The notes under the pieces: model-generated
Told to the model about the DNA's origin: nothing
Databases searched by the model: none
What the model saw: only the letters and a program-made list of their open reading frames with translations
Made by a program: the position numbers and the translations under genes
Source of the DNA: Kiritimatiellia bacterium
GTDB taxonomy: Bacteria; Verrucomicrobiota; Kiritimatiellia; RFP12; UBA3636
Length of the DNA: 12,884 nt
Assembly: GCA_017413145.1 (NCBI GenBank)
Contig: JAFPUX010000460.1
Span: 1 to 12,884 of the forward strand
Direction of reading: 5' to 3'
Shown here: in pieces, positions 6,854-12,884 of the stretch
Layout of the letters: every line of letters starts with the position of its first letter
Position numbering within the stretch: position 1 is the stretch's first letter

Positions 6854-9800
6854 ATGAAGCGCATCCTTCTCCCCGTCCTCGCGGTTCTCCTCGCCGCGCC
6901 CGCGTTCGCCGCGACGACCGGATCGGCGACCAAGCCCGTCGGCGCCTCCGCCGACCTCACCACGTCGACTTCCGGCGCGGTCGATTCCTATTCGGGCGCC
7001 TACGCCACCGAAGGCTGGTATCAGCCCGCGGCGGCGTTCGACGACATCCTTCCCGTCGATTCCAACACGGGAAACAACCGGGCTCTGATTTCCTCCGCCG
7101 GCGGGGCTTCCGACACGAGCCAGACCTCGCCGCGGTGGATCGTCTGGAAGTTCAACGACGCCACGGCGGTGAACGCGATCGGCGTGTATCCCTACGGCAT
7201 CTGGGGCAGCGCAAACCGCTGCCCCATGAACTGGACGTTCGACGCCTCGAACGACGGATCGACCTGGACGACGCTCGACACCCGCACGGGGGAAACGGCC
7301 TGGACGGAATTCGCCTACCGCTACTTCGAGTTCCAGAACGACACCGCCTACCAATACTACCGCTTCTACTGCACGTCGCTCAACGCGGCGGACAAGTATC
7401 TCTTTCTGGGCGAGCTCGAGTTCTACTACGTCGCTTCGGCCACCGCCCCGGTCGTGACGGACGGCGGCGCCGCCGTTTCGGGCGCCTCCGCCACGATCAC
7501 CGGTTCGCTCGACGCCCTCGGCGCGGGCGCCTCGTCCGCGACCGTGACGCTCGAATACGGCACGACCGCCGCGCTCGGCTCGTCCGCGACGGTCGGCACC
7601 TACGCCGACGCGACCGATCCGATCTCGGCGACGCTCACGGGGCTCTCCTACGGCACAACCTACTACTACGCCTTCAAGGCCGTCAACAACGCTCCGACGC
7701 CGCAGACGGGCTGGTCCGAAACCAACTCCTTCGTCGTCGAAGCCTCGACGCGTTTCTCCGACACGCTCGGGATCGCAACGAGCAACTGCCGGACGACCGT
7801 GACGGGCGCGATCGAGAGCTGGGGCCTCGGCACGACGGAGGCCTCGCTTCTCGTCGGCGCGTCGGCGAACGACCTCGCCGTCGTCCAGACGGTGCCCCTC
7901 TCCGCAGAGCCCGCCAACGACGAGGTCGCGTTCGACTCCTTCACGCGCGCGGCCGGCACCTGGTACGTCGCCATCCGCGCGGTCACGACCTACAACGGCG
8001 GCGTCTGGACCAACGACACGGCGGCCACGGCGGTGACGCTCGCCGACGCCGCCACCTACACCTGGAAGGGCGGCGCGGGCGCGTGGGGCGATCCCGCGAT
8101 GTGGACCACGACGGACGCGGACGCGGGCGGCGCGCCGAGCGCGGCGTCGAGCGTCGTCATCGGCGACGCCGACTCCTCCATCGAGCTTTCGTCGAACGTC
8201 ACGGTCGCGAACCTCACGGTCGGCTCCGCCGGCAGGCACGAGTTCCGCTCGAACTGGATGTCGTCCAAGCGGACGCTCTCCGTCGGCGGGACGTTCGCGA
8301 TCACGGGCGCGGGCGGCGGAACGCTGGTCCTCGACTCGGTCGAAACCACGAAGGACTTCGTCGATCTCGGCGGCATCAAGCATCTCGTGATCGAAAACCA
8401 GGGAAGCCTCGCCGTGCTGCATTCGACCGCCGGCGCGGACGGCGACTTCTCCGGCACGGCCGTCACGCTCGTCGACGGCGGCACGCTCACGATCAAGGGA
8501 TACAACAACAAGGCGTTCTCCTTCGGCAAACTGACGGCGATCGGCGGCCCCAGCGTGATCGACCTCGCGCAGAACTACGCCGTCACGGCGACCTTCGCCT
8601 CGTTCGAGGCCAGGGACGGTTCGGGCCTTCCGGTCGTGAACGTCCGCGACGGCACCGTCTCCTTCGCGGACACGACGGGCATCGAGATGGTCGGCGGCAC
8701 GCAGACGCTCGCGGACCCCGGCCCGCAGATCCCCGTCTGCACGCAGTTCCAGCTTTCGGAAAACGCCGCCAAGAAGGCGTGGGGATGCGGCGCCTGCACG
8801 CTCGACGGGGGCACGATCCGCGCCATCCCGGATTCGACGATGCTCGATTCGTTCGCCGGCGCGACCGCCCTGGACAACGTCTGCATCACGAACACGACCG
8901 CGGTTTCCTCCGACGTCACGGTGAACGCGGTCCTCCTCGGGCGCGCGAACCTGGACCTGGGCGGCCGCACGGTCACGGTCGCAAGCGGCGTCTGCCGCGA
9001 ACGGACCGCGGGCGCCCTCTGGAGCGTCACCGTCGCGAACGGGACGTTCCGGCTGGCGCGGCCGAGCGCCTTCTGCGACGGAACCGGCAACGGCGACGTC
9101 CGCCTGCAAACGGACTACGCGACCTCGGGCAACACGGAACCGACGAAGCCGATGCTCGCCCTCAACGCCTCGGGGCCGGGGTATCCCTCGCGCGCCAACT
9201 ACGCCGATTTCACCGGCCTCTTCTCCATGATTCCCGGAGGCGCCTTCACGCTGAAGGGCGGGGTCGCCGCCACGAACGCGGTTTTCGAGATGCGCGGCGG
9301 CACGCTCAGCGCGGCCGACCACAACATCCGGCTCGCCTACCGCGGGCTCGCGGGCGTGTCCACGTGGACCCACCAGAAGTGGACTCCCTTCCTCTACCTC
9401 GGCGTCCCGAACAGCGACGACTACTGGACGAACACGACCAAGAAGGCGATGGTCGTCGTGGGCGACAAGGGCATCCTCGCGCCGGGCGTCGTGGACTACG
9501 ACGGCGGGCGCCGCGGCTGCATCAAGTTCTCCTACCATGCCTACCTGACGGACCTCGTCTTCCGCGACGGCGCGGAGCTGCAGGTCGCGCTCCACGACGA
9601 CGGCACCTCGTCCTACGTGGACCTGACCGAAACGACGAGCTCCGGCAGCTATCTCGGCGTCACGCTCGCCGGCACGATCTCCGTGACGGCCACGAGGAAG
9701 GCGCCGCTGGGCGTCCGGTATCCCGTCATCAAGTACCAGCAGGGGAAGCTGGGCGGGCGGTTCGCGCACAAGACGGCAAACGTCAAGGTCGAGTACGACG

Positions 9801-9874
9801 TCCCGCAGCCCGACGGCACCTACGCGGTCACCGTCACGCGGCTTCCGCGCGGCACCGTCATCGTCGTCCGGTAG
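6854..9874 (+). CDS. large secreted protein: discoidin-like domain, Fn3-like domains, strand-repeat C-terminal module
   Basis: The 1006-residue product has a signal peptide (MKRILLPVLAVLLAAPAFA, cleavage near residue 19-20); an in-frame ATG at 6767 would bury it, so 6854 was chosen. Residues ~40-195 resemble an F5/8 type C (discoidin) carbohydrate-binding domain: WIVWKFNDATAVNAIGVYPYG, MNWTFDASNDGSTWTTLD, YRYFEFQNDTAYQYYRFY, YLFLGELEFYY. Residues ~197-295 look like a fibronectin type III domain (TLTGLSYGTTYYYAFKAV), with a second Fn3-like stretch to ~395. YTWKGGAGAWGDPAMWTT (~401-418) is the opening motif typical of autotransporter-type strand-repeat regions. From ~462 to the end it matches the protein ending at 1660, including GILAPGV--YDGGRRG. 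It ends GTVIVVR. Surface exposure and glycan binding are inferred; no hydrolase domain was recognised. Confidence 0.9.
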   Translation: MKRILLPVLAVLLAAPAFAATTGSATKPVGASADLTTSTSGAVDSYSGAYATEGWYQPAAAFDDILPVDSNTGNNRALISSAGGASDTSQTSPRWIVWKFNDATAVNAIGVYPYGIWGSANRCPMNWTFDASNDGSTWTTLDTRTGETAWTEFAYRYFEFQNDTAYQYYRFYCTSLNAADKYLFLGELEFYYVASATAPVVTDGGAAVSGASATITGSLDALGAGASSATVTLEYGTTAALGSSATVGTYADATDPISATLTGLSYGTTYYYAFKAVNNAPTPQTGWSETNSFVVEASTRFSDTLGIATSNCRTTVTGAIESWGLGTTEASLLVGASANDLAVVQTVPLSAEPANDEVAFDSFTRAAGTWYVAIRAVTTYNGGVWTNDTAATAVTLADAATYTWKGGAGAWGDPAMWTTTDADAGGAPSAASSVVIGDADSSIELSSNVTVANLTVGSAGRHEFRSNWMSSKRTLSVGGTFAITGAGGGTLVLDSVETTKDFVDLGGIKHLVIENQGSLAVLHSTAGADGDFSGTAVTLVDGGTLTIKGYNNKAFSFGKLTAIGGPSVIDLAQNYAVTATFASFEARDGSGLPVVNVRDGTVSFADTTGIEMVGGTQTLADPGPQIPVCTQFQLSENAAKKAWGCGACTLDGGTIRAIPDSTMLDSFAGATALDNVCITNTTAVSSDVTVNAVLLGRANLDLGGRTVTVASGVCRERTAGALWSVTVANGTFRLARPSAFCDGTGNGDVRLQTDYATSGNTEPTKPMLALNASGPGYPSRANYADFTGLFSMIPGGAFTLKGGVAATNAVFEMRGGTLSAADHNIRLAYRGLAGVSTWTHQKWTPFLYLGVPNSDDYWTNTTKKAMVVVGDKGILAPGVVDYDGGRRGCIKFSYHAYLTDLVFRDGAELQVALHDDGTSSYVDLTETTSSGSYLGVTLAGTISVTATRKAPLGVRYPVIKYQQGKLGGRFAHKTANVKVEYDVPQPDGTYAVTVTRLPRGTVIVVR

Positions 9875-9883
9875 CCGCTACCG
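9869..9883. terminator. palindrome at the end of the third secreted-protein gene
   Basis: CGGTAGCCGCTACCG is a perfect inverted repeat around a central C and contains the TAG stop (9872-9874). It sits in the 40-bp convergent gap before the ATPase stop at 9915. It resembles the stop-codon palindrome at 5423-5436 and likewise lacks a T-tract. Confidence 0.4.
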
Positions 9884-9914
9884 CACCCCGCCACGGCGCG
9901 CGGACGAGGGTGCA

Positions 9915-11117
9915 TCACGGCAGCTGCGAGAGCAGCGTCCGGGCCGGGACGGAGAACGGGCCGTCGAGCGCGAAACAGTCAACAGGCTCGTAGGGCAGGT
10001 CGAACACGACCTGGAGGGCGTGGGGCGCCCGCGTGGCGCGCTGCACGGCGCGGAGCGAGCCGGAGAGCGCCGCGTCGCCGCTCTTGCACTCGAACAGCGC
10101 CCACGGGTCGCCGTCCTTCGCGACGAGGAAGTCGACTTCCGTCCGGCCGCCCTTGTCGCGGACGTAGAAGAGGTCGTACTCCCCCAGCCCGAGGTCGGTC
10201 CAGAGCTGCACGGCCTTGAGCAGATGGCAAGCGAGCATCGTTTCGCGACGCTTCCCGGGATCCTTGACGCGAGACCAGTCCCGCAGATACCACTTGGGCG
10301 TCTTGCGGATCGCGCCGGCGATGTCGCGCGCCCACGGCTTGACGCGGAAGCCGAAGAAGAACGACTCCAGGACGGCCGTCCAGTCGCGCGCGGTGATCTC
10401 GTTCGCCTGCACCTCCGCACCGAGCGAGGCCCAGACGAGCTGCTCCCCGGAGCGCCCGGCTAGGATGCGGGCGAGCGCCTCGATCTGGTCGAGCCGGCGG
10501 ATGTCGGTGTCCTTGCGGATGTCCTCGCGGACGAGCTGCTCGAAGCGCAGCCGGTGCCACCGGGAGAGAAAGGCGGCGTCGCCCTTCGAGAACGGCTCCG
10601 GGAATCCGCCGAAGCGAAGCAGCGCGTCCCACGCCTCCGCGCCCGGATCGGACGGCGGGGCGACCTCGCCCTGCGGCTGCACGGGCCGGAGCAGCTCTCC
10701 GACCGAGAGCGGATGCATCCGGTAGGGGAAGTAGCGGCCCATCAGGCTGTCGCCGCCCTTCTTGTAGACGTCGAGCCGAGCCGAGCCCGTGACGAGGACG
10801 CGCACGCGCTTGCCGTAGACGTCGAAGAAGCCCTTGAGGAGCCGCTTCCAGCCGTCGAAGTGGTGGAGCTCGTCCAGGACGAGCACGGGCGGTTCGGCGC
10901 GAGCGCGGTCGAGGCCGGCGAACGCCGCGATCGATTCCTCGCCGCGCAGGATGGTCGCCCGATGCGCGGCATTGTCCCAGTTGAGGTAGAGGGTTGAAAC
11001 GCCTTCGCAAAGCGTCGTCTTGCCGACCTGACGCGGACCGGAGAGAAACAGCATCTGTCGGTCGCGCGCCAGATGGCGACGCACGATGTCGTCGTAGAGT
11101 CTCGGAATTTCGTTCAT
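9915..11117 (-). CDS. AAA+ family ATPase with C-terminal DUF4143 domain
   Basis: This 400-residue protein starts at the ATG at 11117. Walker A is GPRQVGKTT (residues 27-35), Walker B is VLVLDELHH (78-86), and a sensor-type strand VLVTGSARLD follows near 107-116. This order and the motif forms are those of the DUF4143 ATPase family. The C-terminal part contains TEVDFLVAKDG and LFECKSGD, i.e. D329 and E343-x-K345, which fits the PD-(D/E)XK nuclease-like fold described for DUF4143. The size is normal and no key residue is missing. The cellular role of this common family is poorly known; a link to mobile or defence-type functions is sometimes suggested, but nothing here proves one. It converges on the third secreted-protein gene and diverges from the esterase, with no evident functional tie to either. 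Confidence 0.92.
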   Translation of the reverse strand: MNEIPRLYDDIVRRHLARDRQMLFLSGPRQVGKTTLCEGVSTLYLNWDNAAHRATILRGEESIAAFAGLDRARAEPPVLVLDELHHFDGWKRLLKGFFDVYGKRVRVLVTGSARLDVYKKGGDSLMGRYFPYRMHPLSVGELLRPVQPQGEVAPPSDPGAEAWDALLRFGGFPEPFSKGDAAFLSRWHRLRFEQLVREDIRKDTDIRRLDQIEALARILAGRSGEQLVWASLGAEVQANEITARDWTAVLESFFFGFRVKPWARDIAGAIRKTPKWYLRDWSRVKDPGKRRETMLACHLLKAVQLWTDLGLGEYDLFYVRDKGGRTEVDFLVAKDGDPWALFECKSGDAALSGSLRAVQRATRAPHALQVVFDLPYEPVDCFALDGPFSVPARTLLSQLP

Positions 11118-11124
11118 GCGGCGG

Positions 11125-11154
11125 ATTCTACTGGAAAACCGGTGTGTTTGTCAA
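11125..11154 (-). promoter_or_regulatory. promoter of the DUF4143 ATPase gene, leaderless type
   Basis: Minus-strand TTGACA (11154-11149, perfect -35) and TAGAAT (11130-11125, 5 of 6) are separated by 18 nt. Only 7 nt lie between the -10 and the ATG at 11117, so the mRNA should start at or beside the start codon. This is the clearest promoter in the window. Confidence 0.75.
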
Positions 11155-11158
11155 CACC

Positions 11159-11200
11159 ATTCCATAGTCAATTCTGGAATAGTTTCCACCATTCCAGAAT
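11159..11200. promoter_or_regulatory. operator-like array of three ATTCCA half-sites
   Basis: ATTCTGGAAT (11171-11180) and ATTCCAGAAT (11191-11200) form a perfect 10-bp inverted repeat with a 10-nt spacer. A further ATTCCA lies at 11159-11164. Hexamer starts are 11159, 11175 and 11191, exactly 16 bp apart and alternating in orientation. The array lies just upstream of the ATPase -35 and about 100 bp ahead of the esterase gene. The binding protein is unknown; no regulator gene adjoins. Confidence 0.55.
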
Positions 11201-11297
11201 AGCATCTGGATCGGATCAAGTGTCGCAACCGTGGAACATGACGCAATCGCGCAAGAATCCGGGCGCAATCTGGATAGCGGCACGGGGCGGGCGGGTG

Positions 11298-11303
11298 TAG
11301 AAT
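11298..11303 (+). promoter_or_regulatory. -10-like hexamer of the esterase gene, leaderless position
   Basis: TAGAAT is followed by 7 nt and then the ATG at 11311, the same spacing as the divergent ATPase gene. No good -35 is seen 16-19 nt upstream. Confidence 0.45.
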
Positions 11304-11310
11304 TCACGCC

Positions 11311-12696
11311 ATGAAACACACGACCCTCCTTCTTGCCCTCCTTTCCGCGTCGGCTCTCGCCGCGCCCAATCCGTTCGACGAGGTGAACCTCAAGGGCTTG
11401 ACCGACAAGGCGAACCCCGTGGGATACGAAATCGGCGAGCCGATCGTGTTCACGCTCCGCACCGAGAATCTCGCGGCGGTGCCGGAGGGCAGCTACCGCG
11501 TCCGCTGGAAGCGCACGGGCGACGACGGCCTCGTCAAGGAGGGCGAGTCGCCGCTGCGCGTCGGCGAGACGTGCATCGTCACGACGAAGATGGACCGCGC
11601 GGGCTTCGTGCGCCTCGAGGCGCACGTGGTCGGTGGCGGCGGCGGATGGTGGGTGCAGCGCTCGAAGCCCGCGCCGGGCTGCGAGGACTGGTACAGGGAG
11701 CGCTCCGTCTTCTTCGACGGCGGCGCGGGCGTCGCGGTCGACCGGATCGAGCAGGAGCAGCCGGAGCCAGCGGACTTCGACGCCTACTGGGCGAAGCAGA
11801 AGGCGCGCCTCGCCGAGGTGCCGGTGACGGCCGAGCGCAAGGACCTCGGGACGGTCGGCGGCTGCCGCGTCTACGCGGTCTCCATCGCCTGCGCGGGGCC
11901 GCAGCCCGCGACCGGCTACCTCTACGTCCCGGAAGGCGCCGCCCCGAAGAGTTGCGGCGCGCGCGTGGCCTTCCAGGGCTACGGCACCTACGTCCAGGCC
12001 CGGCCCGACTGGGCTGCGGCCGCATGTGCCGCGAACCGCGAGATCTTCCTCGAGGTGAACGCCCACGGCTACGAGCTCGGGCATCACCGCGGCTTCTACG
12101 ACGCCTTCTTCCGGGCGATCAACACCTCCGGCAAGGGCTACGCTTTCAACGCGCAGGAGAACGCGGACCCCGACACGTGCTACTTTAACGGCATGGCGCT
12201 GCGCGCGATGCGGGCGGTCGAGTACCTGAAGACCCTCCCGGAGTGGAACGGCCGGTCGTTCGTCGCCGAGGGCGGCAGCCAGGGCGGGCTCCAGACCAGC
12301 TGGGTCGCGGGGCTCGGGCTCGGCGTCACGCTCGCGCGGCCGTCGATCACCTGGGGCTGCGACATGGGCATGCCCGGCGGCGCGGGCAACCGCCTGCACG
12401 GCCCCTGGTACCTGCCCTACGGAAAGGGGCTGGACTACTACGACGCCGTGAACCACATCCGCCGTGCCAAGTGTCCCGTCGAGGTCACCCGCGCCGGCCT
12501 GGGCGACTACACCTGCCCGCCGTCGGGCCTCGCCCTCTACTTCAACGCCATCCCGGGACCCAAGTCCATCCGCTGGGTCCAGGGCTCGGAGCACGGCTTC
12601 ATCCCGCCGGGCGAGAACCAGGTCGCCGTCCTCGGCGACTTCCGCCCGACCGGCGGCGAATCGAGGTCGCAGAACGCCTCCTCGTCCGTGAAGTAG
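11311..12696 (+). CDS. secreted CE7-family acetyl(xylan) esterase / cephalosporin-C-deacetylase-like
   Basis: This 461-residue protein begins with a signal peptide (MKHTTLLLALLSASALAA). Residues ~19-130 form an N-terminal beta-rich domain (EIGEPIVFTLRTEN ... GFVRLEAHVVGG) absent from minimal ~320-residue CE7 enzymes. The CE7 (AXE1) part begins near PEPADFDAYWAKQKARL. The catalytic triad is visible: Ser323 in GGSQGG, the form typical of CE7; Asp399 in GLGDYTCPPS; and His428 in GSEHGF. FQGYGTYVQ fits the oxyanion-hole loop. Family enzymes remove acetyl groups from xylo-oligosaccharides and other small esters; the natural substrate here is not determinable. The signal peptide puts it outside the cytoplasm. 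The FAD-oxidoreductase gene begins 86 bp downstream on the same strand. Confidence 0.92.
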   Translation: MKHTTLLLALLSASALAAPNPFDEVNLKGLTDKANPVGYEIGEPIVFTLRTENLAAVPEGSYRVRWKRTGDDGLVKEGESPLRVGETCIVTTKMDRAGFVRLEAHVVGGGGGWWVQRSKPAPGCEDWYRERSVFFDGGAGVAVDRIEQEQPEPADFDAYWAKQKARLAEVPVTAERKDLGTVGGCRVYAVSIACAGPQPATGYLYVPEGAAPKSCGARVAFQGYGTYVQARPDWAAAACAANREIFLEVNAHGYELGHHRGFYDAFFRAINTSGKGYAFNAQENADPDTCYFNGMALRAMRAVEYLKTLPEWNGRSFVAEGGSQGGLQTSWVAGLGLGVTLARPSITWGCDMGMPGGAGNRLHGPWYLPYGKGLDYYDAVNHIRRAKCPVEVTRAGLGDYTCPPSGLALYFNAIPGPKSIRWVQGSEHGFIPPGENQVAVLGDFRPTGGESRSQNASSSVK

Positions 12697-12767
12697 CCGG
12701 ACATCCCGGACGCAAATCGGAAACAAAACTGCCGCAAAATGGATACTTTCCGCAGGCCGGACGGGAG

Positions 12768-12773
12768 TAGACT
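12768..12773 (+). promoter_or_regulatory. -10-like hexamer of the FAD-oxidoreductase gene
   Basis: TAGACT lies 9 nt before the ATG at 12783, close to the position seen for four other genes here. No -35 is evident. The gene could also be transcribed from the esterase gene upstream. Confidence 0.3.
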
Positions 12774-12782
12774 TCTTCGCTC

Positions 12783-12884
12783 ATGAGCAACGCCATCCAC
12801 GAGCCAGCGCGCGAGACCCCCGTCGCCGACGGAGCCGACGTGGTCGTCGCCGGCGGCGGCGTCGCCGGCGTGGCGGCGGCGGTC
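12783..12884 (+). CDS. N-terminus of an FAD-dependent oxidoreductase (3' end outside window)
   Basis: Thirty-four residues are visible, running in frame to the right edge. After a short polar lead, ADVVVAGGGVAGVAAAV is a classic dinucleotide-binding beta-alpha-beta fold with GGGVAG in the GxGxxG position, as at the N-terminus of FAD-dependent oxidoreductases such as the FAD_oxidored (PF12831) group. The substrate cannot be told from this fragment. There is no signal peptide at this start. The gene is downstream of and co-directional with the esterase, so a shared transcript is possible. Confidence 0.75.
   Translation, partial: MSNAIHEPARETPVADGADVVVAGGGVAGVAAAV

Noticed and set aside
6659..9769. 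1036-codon open frame on the minus strand opposite the third secreted protein
   Set aside because: Composition is dominated by Arg, Gly, Ala, Val and Glu with no recognisable domain. It mirrors the codon structure of the clearly real + strand gene with signal peptide and domains; long antisense frames are expected in GC-rich DNA.
7135..9993. 952-codon + strand frame overlapping the third secreted protein
   Set aside because: An Arg/His-rich low-complexity product in the shifted frame, with no start context or domain.
11128..12726. 532-codon minus-strand frame opposite the esterase
   Set aside because: The + strand product has a full CE7 catalytic triad. The antisense frame is low complexity and would run over the operator-like region.
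12730..12757. Imperfect inverted repeat CTGC..AAA / TTT..GCAG before the FAD gene
   Set aside because: The stem has several mismatches and the sequence around it gives no further support for an operator or terminator.
1..12884. CRISPR array, tRNA/rRNA genes, insertion sequence ends, integrase or transposase genes
   Set aside because: None seen. There are no regularly spaced identical repeats with unique spacers, no transposase motifs, and no cloverleaf-like sequence noticed by eye.

Overview
This is a GC-rich bacterial window. It contains three large secreted, mostly beta-rich proteins, two paralogous XylR-like regulators, an AAA+ ATPase of the DUF4143 type, a secreted CE7 acetyl-esterase, and the first codons of an FAD-dependent oxidoreductase. 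This gene mix, the near absence of Shine-Dalgarno sequences, and the secreted LamG, discoidin and BspA-type LRR proteins suggest an uncultured member of the Verrucomicrobiota / Lentisphaerota / Kiritimatiellota group, probably a polysaccharide-using or gut-type organism. That placement is inference from gene content; no rRNA or marker gene is present.

Layout. 1-9874 is a repeating arrangement. The end of a secreted protein (2-1660, +) converges on a regulator (1709-2908, -). That regulator diverges from a second secreted protein (3132-5426, +), which converges on a second regulator (5433-6662, -), which diverges from a third secreted protein (6854-9874, +). The regulators are close paralogs (sugar-binding-protein-like sensor plus AraC HTH). 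The first and third secreted proteins share a long C-terminal module. The second has an unrelated architecture (LamG, repeat-like domain, BspA-type LRR). All three nevertheless end in the same short C-terminal sequence, GTVIV(V/I)(R/K), directly before the stop codon. The likeliest reading is a family of regulator/surface-protein pairs, each regulator controlling its divergent neighbour, with the shared C-terminus acting as a sorting or anchoring tag. Control and sorting are both inferences.

9915-12884 holds other functions. The DUF4143 ATPase (9915-11117, -) diverges from the CE7 esterase (11311-12696, +), and an FAD-dependent oxidoreductase starts at 12783 and runs off the window. A regular array of half-sites in the 11118-11310 gap looks like an operator.

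Regulation. Five of the seven visible starts have a TAxxxT -10-like hexamer 7-9 nt before the ATG, which predicts leaderless mRNAs. The two complete secreted-protein genes are exceptions: they have leaders and share a promoter-proximal element centred on ACGGGA. Convergent gene ends carry short palindromes overlapping the stop codons. No stretch longer than about 225 bp lacks a gene, and I saw no tRNA, rRNA, CRISPR array, transposase or attachment site.
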